Of a DNA stretch of 64,000 bases, positions 8,517 through 16,398 are shown piece by piece; position 1 is the stretch's first letter; each line of letters starts with the position of its first letter. Source of the stretch: Naasia sp. SYSU D00057 (GTDB taxonomy: Bacteria > Actinomycetota > Actinomycetes > Actinomycetales > Microbacteriaceae). The stretch spans positions 372,001 through 436,000 of the forward strand of contig NZ_JAFMSZ010000001.1 in NCBI RefSeq assembly GCF_017916505.1, written 5' to 3'. The notes below the pieces were generated by a model. The model was not told where the DNA came from and searched no databases. It saw nothing but the letters and a program-made list of their open reading frames with translations. The position numbers and the translations under genes were made by a program.

Positions 8517-9452
8517 ATGGCACAGGCATGGGTGGCGACCGACTACGGCAGCTTCGACGCGCTCGAGCTCCGCGACGTTGCGGTGCCCGAGCCCGGACCG
8601 GGTGAGGTCACCGTCGAGGTGCGGGCCGCCGGGATGAACCCCACCGACTACAAGGCGGTGCTCCGCGGTGGGAAGCGCGAGGATCTGCCGCTCCGGCTCG
8701 GGCACGAGGTGTCGGGCGTGGTCACCGCACTCGGGCCCGGCGCCGAGCTCGCGAGCGGCGGCGGCGCGGTCGGCACGGAGGTGCTCGCCTTCCGGATCCC
8801 CGGTGGCTACGCGACGTCGCTCACCGTTCCGGCGAAGGACGTGTTCGCGAAGCCGGAGATGCTCGGCTTCCCGGAGGCCGCGAACCTGCTGCTCGCGGGG
8901 GCGACCGCCGCCGACATGCTGCGCGCGGCCGAGGTGCGGGAGGGTGACACCGTCGTGCTCCACGGCGCCTCCGGCGCGGTCGGCATCAGCTTCCTCCAGC
9001 AGGCCGGGCTGCGCGGCATCCGCGTTCTCGGCACCGCGAGCGAGCGCAACTTCGACGAGGTCCGCCGGTTCGGCGGCGAGCCGATCCCGTACGGCGAGGG
9101 GCTCGAGCAGCGCATCCGCGACGTCGCGCCGAAGGGCGTCGTCGCGGCCTTCGACGCAGTCGGCACCGACGAGGCCATCGACGTGTCGCTCGCCCTCGTC
9201 GAGGACCGGAAGCGGATCGTCTCCGTCGCCGCGTTCGGCCGCGCCGAGAGCGACGGCATCGTCGTCCTCGGCGGCGGGATGCCGGAGAGCCGGCGCTTCC
9301 GGGACTCGGTCCGGGCGGAGCTCATCGACCTGGCCCGGGCCGGCAAGCTCGTCGTGCCGATCGCTCGGACCTTCCCCTTCGAGGATGCGCGGGCCGCGCT
9401 CGAGCTGCTCAGCACCGGGCATCCCGGCGGCAAGCTCGCCCTCGTTCGTTAG
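8517..9452 (+). CDS. NADP-dependent quinone oxidoreductase / zinc-free alcohol dehydrogenase (MDR family)
   Basis: Medium-chain dehydrogenase/reductase of 311 aa. The N-terminal GroES-like domain includes EPGPGEVTVEVRAAGMNPTD and LRLGHEVSGVV; the Rossmann part carries VVLHGASGAVGISFLQ, the usual AxGxVG nucleotide-binding motif. Zinc ligands of classic alcohol dehydrogenases are missing, as in quinone oxidoreductases. The ATG at 8517 (MAQAW) lies 6 nt after a -10-like TTGACT, so the mRNA may be leaderless. It is 14 nt upstream of a dienelactone hydrolase gene, probably one operon. Confidence 0.87.
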   Translation: MAQAWVATDYGSFDALELRDVAVPEPGPGEVTVEVRAAGMNPTDYKAVLRGGKREDLPLRLGHEVSGVVTALGPGAELASGGGAVGTEVLAFRIPGGYATSLTVPAKDVFAKPEMLGFPEAANLLLAGATAADMLRAAEVREGDTVVLHGASGAVGISFLQQAGLRGIRVLGTASERNFDEVRRFGGEPIPYGEGLEQRIRDVAPKGVVAAFDAVGTDEAIDVSLALVEDRKRIVSVAAFGRAESDGIVVLGGGMPESRRFRDSVRAELIDLARAGKLVVPIARTFPFEDARAALELLSTGHPGGKLALVR

Positions 9453-9466
9453 CAGGAGAACCGACC

Positions 9467-10252
9467 GTGAGCGCGCCCACCCTGGTCGATCTCGACCTCC
9501 CCTCGGAGCTGGCCGGGGCGAGCCCCCGGCTGCGCGGCGCTCTCGGCATCCCGGCGGGCGACGGCCCATGGCCGGGTGTCGTGCTCGTGTACGAGGCGTT
9601 CGGGCTGACCGACGAGATGCGTCGCCAGGTCGCCCGGATGGCGGAGGCCGGCTTCCTCTCGCTCATGCCCGACCTCTTCGTCGAGGGCGGTCCCCGCAGG
9701 TGCCTGCGCGCCACCTTCCGCGACATCGTCCGCGGCGAGGGACGCTCCTTCGACGACGTCGAGACCGCCCGGAGTGCACTCGTCGCCCGGCCCGATTGCA
9801 CGGGCCGCGTCGGCGTGCTCGGCTTCTGCATGGGCGGCGGCTTCGCGCTCATGGCGGCGAGGAACCGCGGCTTCAGGGCGGTGTCCGCCAACTACGGCCG
9901 CCTCCCGAAGGATCTCGACGCCGCGCTCAGCGGCGCCTGCCCCGTCGTCGCGAGCTACGGGCGGCGGGACCTGTCCCTCCGCGGCGCGGCCGCGAAGCTC
10001 GAGGTCGCGCTCACCGCCGCCGGCGTCCCGCACGACGTCAAGGAGTACCCGACGGCCGGTCACGCCTTCCTCGACACGACCGACGAGGACGTGCCCGCGC
10101 TTCTGCGCCCCATCCTCGCCCGCGTGCTCGGCGCCGGCCCCGATCCGGCAGCGGCCGCGGATGCGTGGCGCCGCATCGACGGCTTCTTCCGCACCCACCT
10201 CGCCGGCGAGCCGGAGGACGGAGCGAAGCCGGCGATCGAACCGCGAGCCTGA
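9467..10252 (+). CDS. Dienelactone hydrolase family protein
   Basis: Alpha/beta hydrolase of 261 aa. The nucleophile elbow reads GFCMGGG, with the Cys typical of dienelactone hydrolases. The acid and histidine are candidates in YGRRDLS and in AGHAFLD. The substrate may be a lactone or ester; family members are often of unknown specificity. The GTG start at 9467 has CAGGAGAA upstream. It follows the quinone oxidoreductase by 14 nt. Confidence 0.87.
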   Translation: MSAPTLVDLDLPSELAGASPRLRGALGIPAGDGPWPGVVLVYEAFGLTDEMRRQVARMAEAGFLSLMPDLFVEGGPRRCLRATFRDIVRGEGRSFDDVETARSALVARPDCTGRVGVLGFCMGGGFALMAARNRGFRAVSANYGRLPKDLDAALSGACPVVASYGRRDLSLRGAAAKLEVALTAAGVPHDVKEYPTAGHAFLDTTDEDVPALLRPILARVLGAGPDPAAAADAWRRIDGFFRTHLAGEPEDGAKPAIEPRA

Positions 10253-10330
10253 ACGCCGCGGGGTCGAAGGACCCGTGCCGGGGCGCAGCACCGGGCGGAG
10301 GATTGCCGCCGAGGACAGGGAGGTGCGGTC

Positions 10331-10579
10331 ATGCCGAAGTTCATGGACGTCCACGACGGATTCGTCGGCGGCACTCAGGAGCAGCTCATCGAGGCGCACA
10401 ACGCGGACCTCGCGATCGAGGGCGAGGAGCGGGTCCACTTCGAGAAGGCGTGGCTCGATCCGGTGACGGGCAAGGCCTTCTGCCTCTCGACGGCGCCGTC
10501 GAAGGAGGCGGTGCAGCGCATCCACGAGAGGGCCGGCCACCCCACCGACCAGGTCTACGAGCTCAGCATCGAGGTCTGA
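10331..10579 (+). CDS. DUF4242 / SCO4226-like small protein
   Basis: An 82-aa protein beginning MPKFMDVHDGF and containing EAHNADLAIEGEE and STAPSKEAVQRIHERAGHP, matching the DUF4242 family that includes the nickel-binding SCO4226 of Streptomyces. Metal binding here is inferred from the family. A strong GGAGGTG ribosome site precedes the ATG. It lies downstream of the hydrolase gene and converges on the GH65 gene. Confidence 0.82.
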   Translation: MPKFMDVHDGFVGGTQEQLIEAHNADLAIEGEERVHFEKAWLDPVTGKAFCLSTAPSKEAVQRIHERAGHPTDQVYELSIEV

Positions 10580-10605
10580 ACGGGCCGACCGGGCCCGGAA
10601 CGGCG

Positions 10606-10640
10606 GACGGGCCGCTCCCCCGGAGGAGGAACGGCCCGTC
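10606..10640. terminator. Stem-loop between convergent genes
   Basis: GACGGGCCG (10606-10614) pairs with CGGCCCGTC (10632-10640) around a 17-nt loop, between the DUF4242 gene and the end of the GH65 gene. There is no T run; a bidirectional terminator is the likely role. Confidence 0.5.
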
Positions 10641-10651
10641 GGGCGCCGGGG

Positions 10652-13276
10652 TCAGCGAACCGGGCTGTCCTCGCGGGCGCGCGCGGTGTCGACACCGCTC
10701 AGCTCGCGGTCCGACTCGTCCACCGGCAGCGCCTCGTCGCCGCCCTCGCTCGACTCGTTGTCGGCCGGCGGCAGGCTCGCGATGACCGGGATCGCCTCGG
10801 TGATGGTCGGCACCATCGGCACCATGATCGACCCGTCCTCCCGGCGGTGCCGCGCCTTCGAGCTGAGCTTCGGCATCCCCTCGATGAGCGGCCCCTGGTC
10901 CTCGAGGGGCACGATCACGTCGCGGCCGGGCGCCACCTCGTACTCGACTCCCCGCACCGAGAAGGCGACCGGGTTCTGTCCCTCGAGGACGGTGAACGTC
11001 ATCACCTCGCGCCGCAGCGTGACGAGGAACCGCGTGCCGTGCCAGATCAGCCGGAACCGCAGCTCCGGCCACGACGCCGGCAGGCGCGGGTCGAAGCTGA
11101 GCACGCCGTCGTGGTCGCGCATCCCACCGAAGCCGGACACGAGGCCGCTCCACACGCCGCCCGCCGACGCGACGTGCACGCCGTCGCGGGTGTTGCGGTG
11201 CAGGTCGGCGAGGTCGACGTAGAGGCTGTGCAGGAAGTAGTCGAGTGCCAGGTCCTGGTAGCCGATCTCCGCCGCGATGATCGACTGCACCACGTTCGAC
11301 AGGGTCGAGTCGCCGGTGGTCAGCGGGTCGTAGTACTCGAAGTCGGCCCGCTTCTCCGCCTGCGTGAAGTGGTGGCCGAGCAGGAACAGCGCGAGCACCA
11401 CGTCGGCCTGCTTGAGCACCTGGAAGCGGTAGATGACGAGCGGGTGGAAGTGCAGCAGCAGCGGCTTCTGGTCCTCGGGGGTGTTCTCGAGGTCCCACAC
11501 CTCGCGCTCGAGGAAGTGCGCGTCCTGCGGGTGGATGCCGAGGCTCGCGGAGTACGGGATCGCCATCGCCGCGGCGGCCCGCTCCCAGTCGAGGATCTCC
11601 GTCTCGCGGAGGTTCAGCCGGGCGACCATCCGCTCGTACTCCTGCGGCCGCCGTGCGGCGACCTCGCGCACGCTGCGGGCCGCGTACATGAGGTTGTAGC
11701 GGGCCATCGCGTTCGTGAAGAGGTTGTCGTTGACGACCGTGGTGTACTCGTCGGGACCGGTGACGCCGTGGATGTGGAAGCTGTGCCCGTCGCTGTTGCG
11801 CCAGAAGCCCAGGGTCACCCACATGCGCGCCGTCTCCACCGCGATGTCGACCGCGCCGTTCGCGAGGAAGGCGATGTCCGCCGTCGCGTGCATGAACTTC
11901 GCGAGGGCGTACGTGATGTCCGCGTTGATGTGGTACTGCGCGGTGCCGGCCGCGTAGTAGGCCGACGCCTCCTCGCCGTTGATGGTGCGCCAGGGGAAGA
12001 GGGCGCCCTCCTCGTTGAGCATCCGGGCCCGGGCGCGGGCGCGCGGCAGCATCTCCTGGCGGGCGCGCAGCACGTTCCGGGCCCACAGCGGGTTCGTGTA
12101 GGCGAGGTAGGGCAGGACGTAGATCTCGGTGTCCCAGAAGTAGTGGCCGCCGTAGCCGCTGCCGGTGACGCCCTTGGCCGGGACGCCCAGCCCGTCCGCC
12201 CGCGCGGAGGCCTGCGCGAGCTGGAACAGGTTCCAGCGCACCGCCTGCTGCACCTCGTCCTGGCCGGCGATCTCGATGTCGGCGCGCGCCCAGTACTCGT
12301 CCAGCCACTCGCGCTGCGCGGCGTACTGCGCCTCGATGCCCTCCATGAGGGTGCGGTCGAGCGTGCGCCCGCACCGGTCGAGCAGCTCGCGGGTCGGCGT
12401 GGTGCGCGACGAGTGGTAGGCGACCACCTTGGTGATCTTCACCGGCTCGCCCTTGCGGCCCTGCACGCTGTAGACGTTCTTCGCGAGGTCGGGCTGGATG
12501 TTCCGCTCGACGCGGTAGTCGCTCTTCGTCTCGATCAGGTGGTCGGCGGCGAGGGCCACGCGCATCCCGGATCTCGCGACCTTGTAGGTGAGGACGCTGC
12601 GGTCGCCGTGCTGCCAGTGCTCCCCGGGGATGAGCACGCGGTCCTCGATCCGCTCCGCACGCCGCGGGTCCATGCCCTCGTGCGTGCCGGTGCCGCCGTA
12701 CTCGTCCTCGCCGTCCTGCCGGTTGATGAGCTGGCAGGAGATGGTGAGCGGCGCATCCGCGTCGAGGAGGGTCACCTCGAGCGTCATGACACCGAGGTGC
12801 CGCTCGGGGAACGACACCATGCGCGTCGTGACGACCTTGACCCGCTTGCCGGCGGGAGTCAGCCACAGCAGGGTGCGGCTGAGCACGCCGGTCTTGAAGT
12901 CGAGCGAACGCTCGTACTCGAGCAGGTCGGCGTCATCGAGGGCGAGCGGCTCGTCGTCGACGTAGAGCCGCATCACCTTGCTGTCGGGGGCGTTGACGAT
13001 GGTCTGGCCGACCTCCGCGAAGCCGTACGCCTGCTCGGCGTGCCGGATCTTCCACGTCTCGTGCAGGCCGTTGACGAAGGTTCCGTGCTCGTGCGCGACG
13101 CGGCCCTCTGCGCTGTTGCCGCGCATCCCGAGGAAGCCGTTGCCGACCGCGAACAGCGTCTCCGAGACGTCCATCGCCTCCGGGTGGTAGACCACCTCGC
13201 GCAGCCGCCACGGGTCGACCGGGAAGCGGTCCCGGTCGAGGGTGGGGCGCGCCTGCTTGGCCGGCGCTTCGCTCAT
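10652..13276 (-). CDS. Glycoside hydrolase family 65 disaccharide phosphorylase (maltose/trehalose/kojibiose type)
   Basis: An 874-aa GH65 enzyme. It starts MSEAPAKQARP at the ATG 13276. The N-terminal domain includes ETLFAVGNGFLGMRGN, and the catalytic (alpha/alpha)6 barrel carries HYFWDTEIYVLPYLAY, whose Glu at about residue 384 is the predicted general acid. The family phosphorolyses alpha-glucosides such as maltose or trehalose to beta-glucose 1-phosphate and glucose. The ATG overlaps the stop of the beta-phosphoglucomutase gene (ATGA, 13273-13276), which would convert that product to glucose 6-phosphate. The exact disaccharide cannot be told from sequence alone. Confidence 0.9.
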   Translation of the reverse strand: MSEAPAKQARPTLDRDRFPVDPWRLREVVYHPEAMDVSETLFAVGNGFLGMRGNSAEGRVAHEHGTFVNGLHETWKIRHAEQAYGFAEVGQTIVNAPDSKVMRLYVDDEPLALDDADLLEYERSLDFKTGVLSRTLLWLTPAGKRVKVVTTRMVSFPERHLGVMTLEVTLLDADAPLTISCQLINRQDGEDEYGGTGTHEGMDPRRAERIEDRVLIPGEHWQHGDRSVLTYKVARSGMRVALAADHLIETKSDYRVERNIQPDLAKNVYSVQGRKGEPVKITKVVAYHSSRTTPTRELLDRCGRTLDRTLMEGIEAQYAAQREWLDEYWARADIEIAGQDEVQQAVRWNLFQLAQASARADGLGVPAKGVTGSGYGGHYFWDTEIYVLPYLAYTNPLWARNVLRARQEMLPRARARARMLNEEGALFPWRTINGEEASAYYAAGTAQYHINADITYALAKFMHATADIAFLANGAVDIAVETARMWVTLGFWRNSDGHSFHIHGVTGPDEYTTVVNDNLFTNAMARYNLMYAARSVREVAARRPQEYERMVARLNLRETEILDWERAAAAMAIPYSASLGIHPQDAHFLEREVWDLENTPEDQKPLLLHFHPLVIYRFQVLKQADVVLALFLLGHHFTQAEKRADFEYYDPLTTGDSTLSNVVQSIIAAEIGYQDLALDYFLHSLYVDLADLHRNTRDGVHVASAGGVWSGLVSGFGGMRDHDGVLSFDPRLPASWPELRFRLIWHGTRFLVTLRREVMTFTVLEGQNPVAFSVRGVEYEVAPGRDVIVPLEDQGPLIEGMPKLSSKARHRREDGSIMVPMVPTITEAIPVIASLPPADNESSEGGDEALPVDESDRELSGVDTARAREDSPVR

Positions 13277-14013
13277 CGGTCCCCTCCAGCCAGGACCCCG
13301 AGGTCCTCGATCACCACGTGCGCTCCCGCGTCGAGCAGGGCCTGCTCCCCCACGCCGCGGTCCACGCCGATGACGAGCGCGAATCCGCCCGCCCGGCCGG
13401 CCGCGACGCCCGCGATCGCATCCTCGAACACGATCGTGTGCGCCGGGTCGCTGCCGAGAAGCCGCGCGCCGTAGACGAACATGTCCCCCGCCGGCTTGCT
13501 GGCGAGGTGCTCCCGCGTGGCGACGATACCGTCGACGAGCACCGGGAAGCGGTCGCGCAGGTGCGCGCCGACGAGCACGCGCTCGGCGTTCGCCGAGCTG
13601 GACACCACGCCCATGGGTACGCCCTTCGCCTGCAGCTGATCGAGGAGCCGCACCGAGCCGGGGTACGGGGCGACGCCCTCCTCCTCGAGGATGCGCGAGA
13701 ACACGTCGTTCTTCCTGTTGCCGATGCCGCACACGGTGTCCGCCGACGACGGGTCGGTCGGCGTCCCCCATGGCACCTCGATGCCTCGGGACGCCAGCAC
13801 CCCGGCCACGCCGTCGTAGCGCTTCTTGCCGTCGAGGTACTGGAAGTAGTCGTCGTCGGTGTAGGGCGCGGTCACACCCTTCGCGGCGAACAGCTCGGTG
13901 AACATGGCCCTCCAGGCGTGCATGTGCACGTCGGCGGTCGGCGTCAGCACGCCGTCGAGGTCGAACAGGACGGCGCGGTAGTCGTCCAGGTTCGGAAGCC
14001 CGGTGGAAGTCAG
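13273..14013 (-). CDS. pgmB: Beta-phosphoglucomutase-type HAD phosphatase, probable CTG start
   Basis: HAD-superfamily protein of about 246 aa whose N-terminus reads YRAVLFDLDGVLTPTADVH, giving the two catalytic aspartates (D18 and D20) of the beta-phosphoglucomutase group. VVSSSANAERVL and DAIAGVAAGRAGGF are HAD motifs II and IV. It should isomerise beta-glucose 1-phosphate made by the coupled GH65 enzyme. No ATG, GTG or TTG lies close before the conserved start; a CTG at 14013 has GGAG 6 nt upstream and gives the family-typical length. The next in-frame ATG is at 14190 and adds a Pro/Gly-rich stretch that looks non-coding. Confidence 0.85.
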   Translation of the reverse strand: MTSTGLPNLDDYRAVLFDLDGVLTPTADVHMHAWRAMFTELFAAKGVTAPYTDDDYFQYLDGKKRYDGVAGVLASRGIEVPWGTPTDPSSADTVCGIGNRKNDVFSRILEEEGVAPYPGSVRLLDQLQAKGVPMGVVSSSANAERVLVGAHLRDRFPVLVDGIVATREHLASKPAGDMFVYGARLLGSDPAHTIVFEDAIAGVAAGRAGGFALVIGVDRGVGEQALLDAGAHVVIEDLGVLAGGDR

Positions 14014-14526
14014 CGGATTCTCCGTAGGTCGAGAGGGAAGGTCGCCGGAGGTGGCGGGAGTCGAGCAGCCGTGGACGCCGCCCGGTGGCCGCCCTGGTCG
14101 GCGTCCGCCGTGAGGAATCGATCGCGGTGTGCCGGCGCTCGAACCAGGCCGCGACGCCGGGGCCGACAGAAGGATAACCCCGGGCGACACGCCGCCCCGC
14201 GCACCGCCGCGCTCCCGTTCGCGTTCCGCATGCCCGATCCACGTCCTGCGGGGCTACCCGGTTCAGGTTGCCGGGGGCGACTGCGGGCGTGTCGACGGGC
14301 GCGCGCCGCACTCAGCAGGACTTTCTGCAGTCAGCAGGAGCCGGAGAGCGTCCTCATCCTGTCGAAAGCAGAGAGTCCTGCTGAAGGGGACGGATCGACG
14401 TCGGGTCGGCGACGCGACAGTCGGCGGTCATTGCGGTGAGTCGCGGCGGCGGTGTCGGCGCGTGCCGATACGTTCCGTCGCGAGGCGCTCGCCTCCACTC
14501 CCCCCGACACCGAGGAACCATCCCGA
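14014..14526. other. 513-bp divergent intergenic region
   Basis: Separates the leftward GH65 operon from the rightward secreted-protein gene. It contains family B copy 4 (14312-14384) and, before the secreted protein, a -10-like GATACGTTCC near 14466-14475. I see no convincing protein or RNA gene in it. Confidence 0.5.
14312..14384. repeat. Family B intergenic element, copy 4 (CAGCAGG core)
   Basis: Outer arms TCAGCAGGACTTTCTGC (14312-14328) and GCAGAGAGTCCTGCTGA (14368-14384) pair with one mismatch. An extra GTCAGCAGGAG core lies inside at about 14330-14340. Same layout as the CAACAGG elements but with a changed core. Confidence 0.7.
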
Positions 14527-15240
14527 ATGAAGAAGACGATCGGCATCGCCGCGGGCATCGCCGCCGCGCTGACCCTGCTGACCGCCGCGCCCGCCACCGC
14601 TGCGACCGCCACCTCCACGATCTACGTCCCCGACGGCTTCGTCTCGTCGCTGAGCGGCACTCGCGCCGCCGGTCACTACGAGGTGGAGGGCACCAAGCTG
14701 CACATCTGGACCGACGAAGCTGAAACCGGCTACCCCCAGAAGGTCGCCGAGTACGTCGCCACCGACACCCCGCTCTCCGCGGCGGACGACGCAGCGCTCG
14801 ACTACACGGCCACCTCGGGAGGGGCGCCGGGCTTCCAGCTGGTGGTCGACCTCGACGGCGACGGCGACAAGGACGGAATCCTCGTGGGTGAGGCCGCCTA
14901 CAACGGAGACTGGTGGCTGGCGGACATCTCGGCCAGCACTCCCGACCTCTCGACGGCTCCGGGTCCCGCACATGGTTATAAGCACGCGGGCGACCTCGCG
15001 AGCTGGACGAAGGCCTTTCCGGACGCCGACGTGATCGCGTTCGGCTTCTCCCTCGGCTCCGGCGTTCTCGGCGACGGCGTCATCAACTCGATCACCCTCG
15101 CCGGCACCACGTACACCTTCGGCGAGCACGTCGTGCTGGCGGGCAAGAACGAGTGCAAGGCGGGCGGCTGGGCGAACAGCACCAAGCCCGTCTTCAAGAA
15201 CCAGGGGCAGTGCGTGAGCTTCTTCGCCACCGCGAAGTAG
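14527..15240 (+). CDS. Secreted protein of unknown function
   Basis: A 237-aa precursor with a clear Sec signal peptide (MKKTIGIAAGIAAALTLL, cleavage likely after APATA near residue 25). The mature part includes an acidic DLDGDGDKDGILVGE stretch that looks like a calcium-binding loop, and ends with KNECKAGGW...FKNQGQCVSFF. This Cys-Lys-x-Gly-Gly-Trp ... Phe-Lys-Asn-Gln-Gly-x-Cys-Val-Ser tail recurs at the C-terminus of many secreted actinobacterial proteins, and its two cysteines probably form a disulfide. A perfect terminator follows. Function unknown. Confidence 0.85.
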   Translation: MKKTIGIAAGIAAALTLLTAAPATAATATSTIYVPDGFVSSLSGTRAAGHYEVEGTKLHIWTDEAETGYPQKVAEYVATDTPLSAADDAALDYTATSGGAPGFQLVVDLDGDGDKDGILVGEAAYNGDWWLADISASTPDLSTAPGPAHGYKHAGDLASWTKAFPDADVIAFGFSLGSGVLGDGVINSITLAGTTYTFGEHVVLAGKNECKAGGWANSTKPVFKNQGQCVSFFATAK

Positions 15241-15257
15241 CAGCCGAACCAGAACAC

Positions 15258-15292
15258 GAAGGGGCCCGCGACAGCACGCCGCGGGCCCCTTC
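15258..15292. terminator. Rho-independent-like terminator, bidirectional
   Basis: A perfect 13-bp stem (GAAGGGGCCCGCG at 15258-15270, complement at 15280-15292) with a 9-nt loop lies between convergent genes. Only a short T-rich tail (TTCTTCG) is present. Confidence 0.8.
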
Positions 15293-15307
15293 TTCGTCGT
15301 GTCCGCG

Positions 15308-16165
15308 TCAGGCGGCGGCGCGCCGCAGCCCCTCGACGAGCGGGAGGGCGGGCCGGCCGAGCAGGCGGCTGAGATCGCTCTCGGCCACGTCGAGCGCTCC
15401 TCCGCGGATGCTCGCGTCGAGCGCGGTGACGAAACCGATGGTGCCCTCGTCGAGGCCGAAGCCGGCGAGCCGCTCGCGGTGCTCGTCGGTGCTCAGCGGC
15501 ACCCAGCGGACGGGCCGGCCGAGGATCTCGGTCATCGCGGAGGCGAGGTCGGCGCCGGTCCACGGCTCGTCGCCGGACAGCTCGTACACCGCGTTGTCGT
15601 GGCCGGGCGTCGTAAGGACCACCGCGGCCGCCTCCGCGTACTCGTCACGGGTGGCGCTCGCGATGCGGCCGTCGCCGGTGCTCGCCGCGTACTCGCCGCT
15701 CTGCTCGGCGTCGGCGAGCGGCTTTGCATAGTTCTCGGTGTACCAGTTGTTGCGGAGGATGGTGAACGGGATGCCCGACTGGCGCACCAGGTCCTCGGTC
15801 GCCTCGTGGTCGGGGGCGAGCGGCAGGTCGCTGCTGTCCGCCTTGGGCGCGCTCGTATAGACGAGGTGCCGGACGCCCGCGCGCTTCGCCGCGTCGACGA
15901 CTGCGGCGTGCTGCTGCACCCGCCGGCCGACCTCGCTGCCCGAGACGAGCACGATGGCGGTCGCCCCCTCGAGCGCGGCCGCGATCGTCTCCGGCCGGTC
16001 GTAGTCGAGGACCGCCGTGCGGACGCCCGTGCCCGAGAATCGGCCGAGCTTCTCCTCGCTGCGGCCCGTGGCCACGACCTGCTCGGGCGTCACTCCTCGC
16101 GCGATCAGGTGCTCCACGATGAGGCTGCCCAGGTTGCCGGTCGCTCCGGTCACGACGATCGTCAT
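15308..16165 (-). CDS. NmrA/QorB-like SDR family NAD(P)-binding oxidoreductase
   Basis: An atypical short-chain dehydrogenase of 285 aa. The N-terminus MTIVVTGATGNLGSLIVEHL carries the GxxGxxG dinucleotide motif; later parts read RHLVYTSAPKAD and GIPFTILRNNWYTENY, characteristic of the NmrA/QorB quinone reductase group. It probably reduces quinones or acts as a redox sensor. The ATG at 16165 has AAGGAG 5 nt upstream. It converges on the secreted-protein gene. Confidence 0.87.
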   Translation of the reverse strand: MTIVVTGATGNLGSLIVEHLIARGVTPEQVVATGRSEEKLGRFSGTGVRTAVLDYDRPETIAAALEGATAIVLVSGSEVGRRVQQHAAVVDAAKRAGVRHLVYTSAPKADSSDLPLAPDHEATEDLVRQSGIPFTILRNNWYTENYAKPLADAEQSGEYAASTGDGRIASATRDEYAEAAAVVLTTPGHDNAVYELSGDEPWTGADLASAMTEILGRPVRWVPLSTDEHRERLAGFGLDEGTIGFVTALDASIRGGALDVAESDLSRLLGRPALPLVEGLRRAAA

Positions 16166-16285
16166 GCTGCTCCTTCTGTCGATCTCCTCCTCGGCTCAAC
16201 CCGGAACGGTGGCGTCTATTCCGGGCGGATCCGCACCTCGTTCGGCCGGTCCGCCCCCGCCGGCGATCGGTCGCCGCCCCCGAGA

Positions 16286-16358
16286 TTGCACGGGATGGCA
16301 GGAAGGTTGCAGGCCCGGGATCGATCCCAGAGGGCGCCGGCGCCGTCAATACGCTCGC
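16286..16358 (+). promoter_or_regulatory. Promoter region with phased TTGCA sites
   Basis: TTGCA at 16286-16290 and 16307-16311 are spaced 21 bp. GCAGGAA at 16298 is followed 47 bp later by GTCAATACGCTCGC (16345-16358), which contains a TACGCT -10-like hexamer. The same pair of blocks, 46 bp apart, stands upstream of the DUF4190 gene at 19061-19120. Confidence 0.5.
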
Positions 16359-16398
16359 CATAGTTCCCGCAGACCCGCGTTCCCGAGGAGAACCCCCA

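Noticed and set aside
13277-14311. Continuous frame upstream of the GH65 gene that could suggest a fused 1219-aa protein
   Set aside because: It is antiparallel in reading phase to the beta-phosphoglucomutase gene on the same strand and reads as Arg-rich shadow; MSEAPAKQARP at 13276 is the natural start.
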